The translations under genes were made by a program, and so were the position numbers. Below the pieces are notes generated by a model. That model worked only from the letters and a program-made list of their open reading frames with translations, did no database searches and was not told the DNA's origin. From CAXMQS01 sp036446035 (GTDB lineage Bacteria > Actinomycetota > Acidimicrobiia > Spongiisociales > JAOTWH01): a stretch of DNA of 27,090 nt. The stretch is taken from contig JAZFSG010000047.1 of the NCBI GenBank assembly GCA_036446035.1, forward strand, positions 1 through 27,090, written 5' to 3'. Positions 7,711 through 15,772 of this stretch are shown piece after piece; position 1 is the stretch's first letter; every line of letters begins with the position of its first letter.

Positions 7711-8370
7711 CTAACTGTCGGCCGCCAGTTGCAGGAACTGAGAGAGGACGTCGGTACCGATCTCGCCGGAGACTCTGGCAACGACGGTGCCCTCGTCATC
7801 GACGAAGACCCAATACGGGAACTCAGTGCCCCCGAACGCTCGCATGACGGAACCAGCGGCGTCGTCGACGAGGACCGTGGTCGTCCATCCCTCGCGATCA
7901 AGCCAACTCCATGGAGGGTAATTGTTCTTCGTGGGGTTGATCGATGTCGCCACTGAGTAGAGAGGCGCCGCGAGATCGGCCCCCTCGTCGAGCAACTGCT
8001 GGACTCTGGGCACCTCTGCCTGGCAGTGACTGCACCAGTGGGCCAGGAAGACGATGCCTGCCGCCCCATTGCCGGGTGCGATGGCAACCGGCTCATCGTC
8101 GAAGTTGGTGCCACTGGCTGTGGGGATGACCGATCCGATGGTGGGGTCGGTCGTTCCACTTTGGTAGGGAGCAAGCAGCTCCCCGGAGACCGTTGGAGAC
8201 CCGATCTCGACGAGCGCCCCCGATGGTGAGGTCTCGCCGGACAAGCTGACGGCGATGGCGCCGATCAGGGCGACTCCAACGAGTCCGCCGAGGATCCACA
8301 AGATGGGGAGCTTCTTAGGCGGCGGGGACGGGGGGGCTGCACGACCGCGCGGTTTCTTCTTCGTTGACAT
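7711..8370 (-). CDS. Membrane-anchored thioredoxin-like protein (TlpA/DsbE type)
   Basis: A 219-residue protein with a basic, Pro-rich N-terminus, one membrane helix at about residues 21-43, and an extracytoplasmic thioredoxin fold. The active site is HWCSHCQAEVP with Cys113 and Cys116. The late segment EFPYWVFVDDEG supplies the cis-Pro loop expected of the fold. Such proteins oxidise, reduce or isomerise cysteines of exported proteins; WCSHC alone does not say which. It sits just downstream of a DsbB-like oxidase, its natural redox partner, and upstream of a secreted protein with eight cysteines. The ATG at 8370 lies 6 nt after a TAGGTT box. Confidence 0.88.
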   Translation of the reverse strand: MSTKKKPRGRAAPPSPPPKKLPILWILGGLVGVALIGAIAVSLSGETSPSGALVEIGSPTVSGELLAPYQSGTTDPTIGSVIPTASGTNFDDEPVAIAPGNGAAGIVFLAHWCSHCQAEVPRVQQLLDEGADLAAPLYSVATSINPTKNNYPPWSWLDREGWTTTVLVDDAAGSVMRAFGGTEFPYWVFVDDEGTVVARVSGEIGTDVLSQFLQLAADS

Positions 8371-8376
8371 TCGGCC

Positions 8377-8382
8377 AACCTA
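8377..8382 (-). promoter_or_regulatory. -10 box of the thioredoxin-like gene, leaderless arrangement
   Basis: TAGGTT on the minus strand ends 6 nt before the ATG, inside the 32-nt gap after the DsbB-like gene. The gene may therefore be transcribed both from here and by readthrough. Confidence 0.45.
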
Positions 8383-8402
8383 GGGCTGTCGCGGGCGATT
8401 CG

Positions 8403-8945
8403 CTATGGACCATCGGCCCTATCAGAGGCCAGGGAGATCCACCACAGAGTGCCGATCGCAGTGAAGGCACTGATCGCCATATAGGGGATTGATATGAAGC
8501 CGAACTCGAAGAAGTAGGCAGACGAGCAGGGCACCGCGTTCGAACAAGTGTCCGCATCGAGTGACGGCACCCGCTGGATGAGATAGTGGTAACCGGCGAT
8601 GCCGAGGCCAATCGTCATCAGCGGCATAGCGAAACGCCAGGCGGCCGAGTCCCGCTTCCACAAGCCAACGGCGAAGATGGCGACGAGTGGGTACATGGCG
8701 ATTCGCTGGTACCAGCAGAGCTCGCACGGAATCAACCCGGCCGACTCCGAGTAGTAGAGGCTGCCTCCGGTCGCCACGGCGGCGACGACGAGAGCCAGTA
8801 TGACGGCGTATGGACCGACGCTTTCCTCCAGCGAGCGGCGCAGACCGTGCGTGCGCCTGCCTCCAGCAACGGCGATCACCCACAACACCACTCCGGCGTT
8901 GGCAACGAGAGCCAACAAAGAGAAGAAGGTCGTCGCCGTTTCCAT
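8403..8945 (-). CDS. DsbB/BdbC-like disulfide oxidase
   Basis: An integral membrane protein of 180 residues with about five predicted helices: an N-terminal helix (about 6-28) followed by a four-helix DsbB-like core. It has the two cysteine pairs of the family: Cys74 and Cys77 in PCELCWYQR, and Cys134 and Cys140 in DTCSNAVPC. The CELCWYQR motif is diagnostic of the DsbB/BdbC family, which reoxidises thioredoxin-like partners using quinone. The frame is open further upstream, but that extension overlaps the divergent gene at 9001. The ATG at 8945 lies 7 nt after a TAACCT box. The downstream thioredoxin-like gene is the likely partner. Confidence 0.9.
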   Translation of the reverse strand: METATTFFSLLALVANAGVVLWVIAVAGGRRTHGLRRSLEESVGPYAVILALVVAAVATGGSLYYSESAGLIPCELCWYQRIAMYPLVAIFAVGLWKRDSAAWRFAMPLMTIGLGIAGYHYLIQRVPSLDADTCSNAVPCSSAYFFEFGFISIPYMAISAFTAIGTLWWISLASDRADGP

Positions 8946-8952
8946 CACTTCG

Positions 8953-8958
8953 AGGTTA
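8953..8958 (-). promoter_or_regulatory. -10 box of the DsbB-like gene, leaderless arrangement
   Basis: TAACCT on the minus strand ends 7 nt before the ATG at 8945. It supports the shorter of the possible starts. Confidence 0.45.
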
Positions 8959-8987
8959 TGCCCAGGAGTCGAGAATGGTGTCGCAAG

Positions 8988-8993
8988 TAGAAT
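8988..8993 (+). promoter_or_regulatory. -10 box of the 9001 gene, leaderless arrangement
   Basis: TAGAAT ends 7 nt before the ATG at 9001. It is the forward half of a divergent promoter pair with the DsbB-like gene. Confidence 0.5.
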
Positions 8994-9000
8994 GCTCTCC

Positions 9001-9417
9001 ATGGACATCGTCGCAGTTGGAGCCCTCCTCTTCGGTGTTCTGCTGTTCGTGATCGCAGGACTCGTATGGCAGGAGACGAAGAACACGCCACCTCGCCATT
9101 CGGTGTACGTCATAGAAGAGGCAGTTCCGTTTGTCATGGGCCGCCTCAGCGACGGTGCGCTGGCGACCCTCGACTCAGACGACGTGCTACGAATCCTGGA
9201 ATGGGAGGTCTTCTATCTGCAGGGTCTCGATGCTCCGCGCGACCACTCTGCCCACCCCTCGCCCGTGGCCGGCAGCGACCAGGCGATCGACTTCATCATC
9301 GAACGCAGCCCGATCTCCTATACCAGGGAGGACATCTCGGAAGTCCTCGACGGTGAAGCCGCCTACCTCGTCAGCATCGGAGCCGTCGGGCCTGCGGTCG
9401 AGCAGGAGCCAGTATGA
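9001..9417 (+). CDS. Membrane-anchored hypothetical protein
   Basis: I do not recognise this 138-residue protein. It has one N-terminal membrane helix (about residues 4-24, MDIVAVGALLFGVLLF onward), then an acidic, probably cytoplasmic domain rich in Glu and Asp. The codon pattern is that of a real gene, and the ATG follows a TAGAAT box by 7 nt. The stop overlaps the next gene in an ATGA. It heads a short unit with a zinc-ribbon protein and a cobalamin-dependent mutase. No catalytic motif is visible and I assign no function. Confidence 0.75.
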   Translation: MDIVAVGALLFGVLLFVIAGLVWQETKNTPPRHSVYVIEEAVPFVMGRLSDGALATLDSDDVLRILEWEVFYLQGLDAPRDHSAHPSPVAGSDQAIDFIIERSPISYTREDISEVLDGEAAYLVSIGAVGPAVEQEPV

Positions 9418-9703
9418 AGGTTCGTTGCGGCGCATGTCGCACAGAATTCGACGCCGCCACCGAGGGAAGACACGCTTGCCCGACCTGCGGCGCGGTCAAT
9501 CAGGTGAGCTCCATGCCGTCGGCCCAGGAAGCACCGGTCCCGCCGATGACCGTTCCTTCGGACTCCGCCCCGCCACCCGCGGCTTCGGAGGCGCCGCCGC
9601 CGACGACCCTGGCGAAGGTTGCCTGTGACCAGTGCTCCTTCGAGTTCATAGTGGGCGACATCGAGATCGCCAACTGCCCGAATTGCTCTGCCGAGGTGAA
9701 GAT

Positions 9704-9707
<4 letters not shown>
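9414..9707 (+). CDS. Double zinc-ribbon protein
   Basis: A 97-residue protein with two four-cysteine zinc ribbons joined by a Pro/Ala-rich linker. Cysteines 5, 8, 22 and 25 form the first (CGAC...CPTC), and 71, 74, 88 and 91 the second (CDQC...CPNC). The N-terminal ribbon resembles the small zinc-ribbon head of many bacterial regulatory or membrane proteins, but there is no other domain. The ATG has an AGGAG site upstream and overlaps the preceding stop in ATGA; its own stop overlaps the mutase start in GTGA. A structural or nucleic-acid-binding role is possible. The function is unknown. Confidence 0.8.
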
Positions 9708-11324
<1,617 letters not shown>

Positions 11325-11332
<8 letters not shown>

Positions 11333-11492
11333 TGCGCTCCGCCGTCTGGTCTCGGCTGCTCTGCTTGGGGCCTACTTCGCCATCGCCCCAAGCAACGCCC
11401 CGCACCGGTGGTCGGTCAGCTTGTTCCCGCCAGCGATCGTCCTTGGAGTCGGCGAGCCGACTCCCTCCATCGCGGTTCGCCCGCGGCGATAG
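11325..11492 (+). CDS. Possible 55-residue small protein
   Basis: A short frame that starts at a GTG inside the end of the mutase gene (8-nt overlap), with a GGGAG site 7 nt upstream. It ends at a TAG that coincides with the -10 box of the next gene. The product has a short hydrophobic stretch (about residues 9-24) and a basic tail. Third codon positions are mostly G or C, as expected for coding DNA here, but the frame is short and I recognise no family. It may be a real small protein or chance. Confidence 0.3.
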
Positions 11493-11495
11493 GCT
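11490..11495 (+). promoter_or_regulatory. -10 box of the lipoprotein gene, leaderless arrangement
   Basis: TAGGCT ends 6 nt before the ATG at 11502. No ribosome binding site is visible. Confidence 0.45.
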
Positions 11496-11501
11496 CGTCG
11501 C

Positions 11502-11894
11502 ATGCGGCGCAGCGCCCTCCTCACTCTCCTGTTCGTCGCCCTCGCCTCGTGCGGTGACTCGACGGCTCCGACGTTCATCTTCGGTGAAGGGACGATTCCG
11601 CCGGCCATCCCTGACGACTTCCCGGTCCCCGACGACGCCGTCATCGGTGCCACCCTCATAGACACCATCAACACCAAGAGCGAGTTCGAGTTTCGGACCG
11701 CCACCGGCCTCGAGGCGCTCGTTCAGTCACTGAGCCTTGGGCTCGTTGACGCCGGCTTCGTCGTCGACAACTCCAGCGGCAACACCGTGCAATGGACCAT
11801 CAGTTTTCGGCGAGGCAGCCTCGAAGGATCTATCGAATTGAGATCCCTCGAGAATGCGGTGTCCCAGGGCGTCGTGAGGGTGAACGACACATGA
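11502..11894 (+). CDS. Putative lipoprotein
   Basis: A 130-residue secreted protein with a lipoprotein signal: MRRSALLTLLFVALASC, lipobox LASC, lipidated Cys17. The mature part is acidic, opens with a Pro/Asp-rich segment (about residues 30-45), then has alternating hydrophobic stretches compatible with a small beta-rich domain. I recognise no family and assign no function. The ATG is 6 nt after a TAGGCT box. Its stop overlaps the next small gene in an ATGA, so the two are probably coupled. Confidence 0.8.
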   Translation: MRRSALLTLLFVALASCGDSTAPTFIFGEGTIPPAIPDDFPVPDDAVIGATLIDTINTKSEFEFRTATGLEALVQSLSLGLVDAGFVVDNSSGNTVQWTISFRRGSLEGSIELRSLENAVSQGVVRVNDT

Positions 11895-12097
11895 GCCGCT
11901 TACGGCAGTTTGCCGACCACCGTTTCGTAGCGACGAGGGACGACATGGTCGTCTACGACTGCGACGACGCTGACCAGTTCGCCGCTCTCACCGAGAGAGT
12001 GACCAACGAGGACCTGGTCGACCGAACCATGCTGTCGTCATTCGCTCCCGACACACTGGCCGAGGCGCGCAACCGTGGGTTCCGTCCGCTCAGCTAG
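11891..12097 (+). CDS. Small hypothetical protein, 68 aa
   Basis: A charged soluble protein of 68 residues beginning MSRLRQFADHRFVATRDD. No motif or membrane segment is visible. The ATG overlaps the lipoprotein stop, and a GAGGGTGA site lies about 8 nt upstream, so co-translation with the lipoprotein is likely. The 3' end overlaps the convergent hydrolase gene by 8 nt. Function unknown. Confidence 0.6.
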   Translation: MSRLRQFADHRFVATRDDMVVYDCDDADQFAALTERVTNEDLVDRTMLSSFAPDTLAEARNRGFRPLS

Positions 12098-12698
12098 CGA
12101 AGAAGCCGGCAAGCAGCTCGCCGACCTTCTGCTCCCTGAAGTAGAAGAAGTGGTCGCTGCCCTCGAGGACTTCGAGGTCGGCGTCGATCGAGGCGGCGTA
12201 GTCGGCGAGCTCGGCCGTGGTCACGAACTGGTCGCGACTTCCCACGATGAAGAGTCGCCGGCCGCCGGCGAGGTCGCCCGGCTCGGGTAGGACGGGAACG
12301 AGGTCCATCGTCACCGGAGGGGCGATGCCGACATAGGACGCCGAGCTTCCAGCGCCTGCTTGCCAGCGAAGCGCGGTTGCTGCTCCGAACGACCATCCGG
12401 CCAATCCAACCGACATCCCGTAGAGGTCTGCAGCTTCTCTCATGGCGGCGTCAACATCGTCGATCTCGCCAACACCTCCGCTCCACTCTCCAGCCGATTC
12501 GCCAACGCCGCGGAAGTTGAAGCGCAGTACCGCAAGGCCTCCGGCCACCATGGCCTTGGTCACTTTGTGCATCAAGGGCGCTCGCATTGTGCCCCCGTGC
12601 TGGGGGTGCGGGTGGCAGAAGACCACACAGGTCGCGGCGTCTGAATTGGGGACATCCCAACGCGCTTCGAGGTCGATTTCGCCCTTCGAGATGTGCAC
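12090..12698 (-). CDS. Alpha/beta hydrolase, dienelactone-hydrolase-like
   Basis: A cytoplasmic alpha/beta hydrolase of 202 residues. The nucleophile elbow is GWSFG with Ser103, and the triad is completed by Asp156 in GSRDQF and His183 in GSDHFF. The early CHPHPQHGGTM segment and FRGVGES block are typical of the compact hydrolases sometimes annotated as KANL3/Tex30-like or dienelactone-hydrolase-like. Substrate unknown. The start is a GTG at 12698, 6 nt after a TACTCT box. It is convergent with the 68-aa gene and overlaps it by 8 nt. Confidence 0.88.
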   Translation of the reverse strand: MHISKGEIDLEARWDVPNSDAATCVVFCHPHPQHGGTMRAPLMHKVTKAMVAGGLAVLRFNFRGVGESAGEWSGGVGEIDDVDAAMREAADLYGMSVGLAGWSFGAATALRWQAGAGSSASYVGIAPPVTMDLVPVLPEPGDLAGGRRLFIVGSRDQFVTTAELADYAASIDADLEVLEGSDHFFYFREQKVGELLAGFFAS

Positions 12699-12704
12699 CC
12701 GCCG

Positions 12705-12710
12705 AGAGTA
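12705..12710 (-). promoter_or_regulatory. -10 box of the hydrolase gene, leaderless arrangement
   Basis: TACTCT on the minus strand ends 6 nt before the GTG at 12698 and supports that start. Confidence 0.45.
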
Positions 12711-12816
12711 ACCGGAGCCGGCGCAACCGCTCGCAGAAAGCCTTCAAGAGACCCGTTCCTTGGCTCACTGATGGTCGGGGCGACGCGCCGACGCGACGAC
12801 GAACTCGCCTAGGTTC

Positions 12817-12903
12817 CTACAGCGTGGCGAAGTAGACGGCGCCAGCAACCAGGATCACGAGAGCGGAGATGGCCGCAGCAAGAATCAGGTACCTGGTCTG
12901 CAC
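12817..12903 (-). CDS. Possible 28-residue single-helix membrane peptide
   Basis: A 29-codon frame starting at a GTG. The product is 28 residues: MQTRY, then an uninterrupted hydrophobic helix (about residues 6-26, mostly Leu, Ile, Ala and Val), ending in FATL. A TACGCT box ends 7 nt before the GTG, the same arrangement seen at nearly every other unit head here. The gene lies between the divergent lpd promoter and the hydrolase promoter. A clean, bounded helix plus a correctly placed promoter favours a real small membrane protein, but the length leaves chance possible. Confidence 0.4.
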   Translation of the reverse strand: MQTRYLILAAAISALVILVAGAVYFATL

Positions 12904-12910
12904 CGTCGCG

Positions 12911-12916
12911 AGCGTA
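12911..12916 (-). promoter_or_regulatory. -10 box of the 28-aa membrane peptide frame
   Basis: TACGCT on the minus strand, 7 nt before the GTG at 12903. Confidence 0.35.
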
Positions 12917-12961
12917 ACCCAAACGGTCCGATGGCCCCTCCTGGCAACGACGGTGTCGCGC

Positions 12962-12967
12962 TAGCCT
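12962..12967 (+). promoter_or_regulatory. -10 box of the lpd-E2-lipBA unit, leadered
   Basis: TAGCCT lies 26 nt before the GTG at 12994. A GGAGGT ribosome binding site at 12985-12990 falls between them, giving a leader of roughly 20 nt. Confidence 0.4.
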
Positions 12968-12984
12968 CGGTGGCCCCATCGGCC

Positions 12985-12990
12985 GGAGGT
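12985..12990 (+). promoter_or_regulatory. Ribosome binding site that fixes the lpd start
   Basis: GGAGGT ends 3 nt before the GTG at 12994. The frame stays open upstream to an ATG at 12931, but this site and the usual YDVVILGGG protein start favour 12994. Confidence 0.6.
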
Positions 12991-12993
12991 CTT

Positions 12994-14352
12994 GTGTACG
13001 ACGTCGTCATCCTCGGCGGCGGACCCGGCGGCTATGCAGCCGCTCTTTACGCCCACAACTTCGGCCTCTCTGTTGCCATGGTCGAGAAGGACAAGATCGG
13101 CGGTACCTGCCTCCACCGCGGTTGCATTCCTGCCAAGAGCTGGCTTCATTCCGCAGAGCTGCTCGACGAGGTTCGCCATGCCGGAGATCACGGGGTGGTC
13201 GTCGGCGAGCCAACCTTCGATTGGACTGCCGGCAAGGACCGCAAGGACAAAGTCGTCGGTCAGCTCCACAAGGGTTTGACCGGACTCCTCAAGTCGAGAG
13301 GCGTCGACATGATCGACGGCTTCGGCAAGCTGGCCGGGCCGGGCAAGGTCGACGTCGGTGGCACCGTCCTCGAGGGACACAAGGTCATCCTGGCGACAGG
13401 TTCGGTTCCACGGACGATCCCGGGCTTCGACTTCGACGGAGAGCGCATTGTGTCCTCCGACCACGCCCTCGACTGGAACGAGCAGCCGGCGCGGGTCGGC
13501 ATCATCGGGGCCGGCGCCATTGGCCTCGAATTCGCTTCGATGCTGTCCGACCTCGGCTCCGAGGTGCACGTCTTCGAGCTCTTCGACCAGATACTCCCCG
13601 GCACCGATGCGGATGTCGCCAAACACCTGCACCGGGCGCTGAAGCGGCGAGGGGTCCAGGTCACCACGGGCGTCGAGCTTGAGCCACCGCAGCTGGGGGA
13701 CAAGATGATCACCCTCAAGGCGGGCGATAGCTCGGCCGAGGTGGACGTCGTGTTGGTCGCCGTTGGGCGGGCACCAGTTACCGACGGGATAGGCCTCGAG
13801 ACAACCAAGGCCGAAGTCGATCGTGGATATGTAAAGGTTGACCTCGCAACCATGCAGACAGCAGATCCGTCCCTATACGCCGTCGGAGACCTTGTAGCCG
13901 GAACACCCCAGCTGGCGCATGCCGGATTCGCGGAGGGGATGTCGGCGATAACCCACATCGCCACAGGCGTCGCTGCCCCCGTTGACTATCGGGCGATACC
14001 GCTGGTCGTCTACTCGCGACCCGAGCTGGCGACGGTCGGGTTGTCCGCAGCCAAGGCCGTCGAGGACGGATACGACATCGTTGAGACCTCCCACGGTTTC
14101 GGTGGTGCCGCTCGTGCCATCATCCTTGGCCGGACGATGGGCACGGTCAAGGTCATAGCGGAAAAGGACGGTCCCATCCTGGGGGCTGCTATCGCAGGGC
14201 CGATGGCCGGCGAACTGATTCACGAGTTGATGTATTCGGTGGCGTGGGAGGTCCTGCCATCGGAGGCGGCGGCGTTCATTCACGCCCATCCGACTGTCGC
14301 TGAGGCGGTCGGCGAGACGCTATTGGCGGCGACGGGCAAGAGCCTGCACTAA
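12994..14352 (+). CDS. lpdA: Dihydrolipoamide dehydrogenase (E3)
   Basis: The FAD flavoprotein that reoxidises dihydrolipoyl groups of 2-oxoacid dehydrogenase complexes with NAD. The 452-residue protein has the FAD fold VVILGGGPGGYAAA at residues 4-17. The redox disulfide is Cys39/Cys44 in GGTCLHRGCIPAK, where many homologues have LNVGCIPSK. The NAD fold is GIIGAGAIGLEFASML, and the C-terminal His432-Glu437 pair lies in HAHPTVAEAV. The gene heads the unit and is followed after 10 nt by its E2 partner, so it most likely serves that complex; it may also serve a glycine cleavage system elsewhere. Confidence 0.95.
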   Translation: MYDVVILGGGPGGYAAALYAHNFGLSVAMVEKDKIGGTCLHRGCIPAKSWLHSAELLDEVRHAGDHGVVVGEPTFDWTAGKDRKDKVVGQLHKGLTGLLKSRGVDMIDGFGKLAGPGKVDVGGTVLEGHKVILATGSVPRTIPGFDFDGERIVSSDHALDWNEQPARVGIIGAGAIGLEFASMLSDLGSEVHVFELFDQILPGTDADVAKHLHRALKRRGVQVTTGVELEPPQLGDKMITLKAGDSSAEVDVVLVAVGRAPVTDGIGLETTKAEVDRGYVKVDLATMQTADPSLYAVGDLVAGTPQLAHAGFAEGMSAITHIATGVAAPVDYRAIPLVVYSRPELATVGLSAAKAVEDGYDIVETSHGFGGAARAIILGRTMGTVKVIAEKDGPILGAAIAGPMAGELIHELMYSVAWEVLPSEAAAFIHAHPTVAEAVGETLLAATGKSLH

Positions 14353-14362
14353 AGGAGTTCAT

Positions 14363-15772
14363 GTGGCAACGACGATCACGATGCCCCAGCTAGGGGAGAC
14401 GGTCACCGAAGGGACGATTCTCAGCTGGGCGAAGCAGCCCGGCGACACGATCGCGGAAGACGAGGTACTCCTCGAGATCTCAACGGACAAAGTTGACACG
14501 GAGATCCCGTCACCGGTGGCTGGTGTCATCCTCGAGATCTTGGTACCGGAGGGCGAGACCGTCGAGGTAGGAACCGCCCTCGTTGTTGTAGGCGAGGCCG
14601 GAGAATCTTCGGCCCAGCCGCCAATCGCGGAGGCTGCTTCACTCGACACGCCACCTCCACCTCCCCCTCCGCCTCCACCCGTGGCCGAGACCATGGCCGT
14701 TCCAGCAGCCGCGCCATCGCCAATGGGTGCGGTTCCCACCAACCTGTCACCGGTGGTTCGCAAGATCGCCGGCGAACACGGCGTCGACCTCTCGCAGGTC
14801 ACCGGCACCGGACGTGATGGCCGCATCACCCGCAAGGACGTCATGGCCTTCGTCGCCGCGGCACCCGCCCCTGTGCCGAGTGTCGCTCCCAAAGTTGAGA
14901 CGCCGATCGCTCCCGAGCCGGAGCCACAGGAGACGCCATCGGAGATCCCTGTGGTCGAGGTGGCTCCGGAGCCAATGCCGGTGGTGTCGACCCCGACACC
15001 TCCGCCCTCGCCTGTGGTCCAGGACAGCGCTCCTCCGGCGAGGACGCCGGGTGGCGATGAGATCGTTCCGCTCGACCGGATGAGAACGCGCATCGCTCAG
15101 AACATGATCAAGGCCAAGCAGACGGCCGCCCACGTCTGGACATCGGTCGAAGTCGATTACGAGGCTGTCGAGCGTGTTCGCCAAGCTCACAAGGAGAATT
15201 GGAAGGCTCAGGAGGGCTTCTCCCTCACCTACCTACCGTTCATCGCCAGGGCGACGATCGATGCGCTGGCTGCGTACCCCAAGGTGAACAGCTCGTTCTT
15301 CCTCGAAGAGGGCCACCAGGTCTTCCACCGACAGGTCAACCTCGGCATCGCCATTGACCTCAACCAGGAGGGCTTGATCGTGACCCCGGTCAAGGGTGCG
15401 GATGGTCTTCGGCTTCGTGGAATCGCTAGGGAGATTCACAGGCTGGCGGGCAAGGCGCGCGCCGGCGACCTAGAGCCCGACGACGTCGCAGGCGGAACCT
15501 TTACGGTCACCAACCCCGGCCCGTTCGGCTCCTTCATGTCGGCCCCGATCATCGGTGTCCCCAATGTGGCCATCCTCAGCACGGATACCGTCGTCAAGCG
15601 TCCGACCGTGATCACGAACGCCGACGGCTCCGACGCCATCGGCATCCACCACATCGGGTATCTGGGGCTGACCTGGGACCACAGAGCCTTCGACGGATCG
15701 ACCGCGGTGTTGTTCCTCGCTCGGATCAAGGAGAACTTGCAGAACTGGGGCTGGGAGCAAGAGCTGCAGTGA
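14363..15772 (+). CDS. 2-oxoacid dehydrogenase E2 component (lipoyl acyltransferase)
   Basis: The lipoylated core of a 2-oxoacid dehydrogenase complex, 469 residues. One lipoyl domain (1-80) carries the lipoylated Lys43 in STDKVDTEI. A run of ten prolines (97-106) precedes the subunit-binding domain at about 126-162 (SPVVRKIAGEHGVDL). A second Pro/Glu-rich linker follows to about 230, then the catalytic domain with His440 and Asp444 in HRAFDG. Whether it handles acetyl, succinyl or branched-chain acyl groups cannot be read safely; no E1 gene is in the window. The start is a GTG at 14363 with AAAGGAG 5 nt upstream. Its stop overlaps the lipBA start in GTGA. Confidence 0.93.
   Translation: MATTITMPQLGETVTEGTILSWAKQPGDTIAEDEVLLEISTDKVDTEIPSPVAGVILEILVPEGETVEVGTALVVVGEAGESSAQPPIAEAASLDTPPPPPPPPPPVAETMAVPAAAPSPMGAVPTNLSPVVRKIAGEHGVDLSQVTGTGRDGRITRKDVMAFVAAAPAPVPSVAPKVETPIAPEPEPQETPSEIPVVEVAPEPMPVVSTPTPPPSPVVQDSAPPARTPGGDEIVPLDRMRTRIAQNMIKAKQTAAHVWTSVEVDYEAVERVRQAHKENWKAQEGFSLTYLPFIARATIDALAAYPKVNSSFFLEEGHQVFHRQVNLGIAIDLNQEGLIVTPVKGADGLRLRGIAREIHRLAGKARAGDLEPDDVAGGTFTVTNPGPFGSFMSAPIIGVPNVAILSTDTVVKRPTVITNADGSDAIGIHHIGYLGLTWDHRAFDGSTAVLFLARIKENLQNWGWEQELQ

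Noticed and set aside
8946..9137. N-terminal extension of the DsbB-like gene
   Set aside because: It overlaps the divergent gene at 9001 and its promoter, and adds a non-hydrophobic tail unlike the family.
9632..9703. N-terminal extension of the mutase
   Set aside because: It lies inside the zinc-ribbon gene in another frame. The GTG at 9704 has a ribosome binding site and the standard stop-start overlap.
12699..12816. Possible tRNA or small RNA in the gap after the hydrolase promoter
   Set aside because: No acceptor stem, T-arm GTTCRA motif or clear fold was found on either strand.
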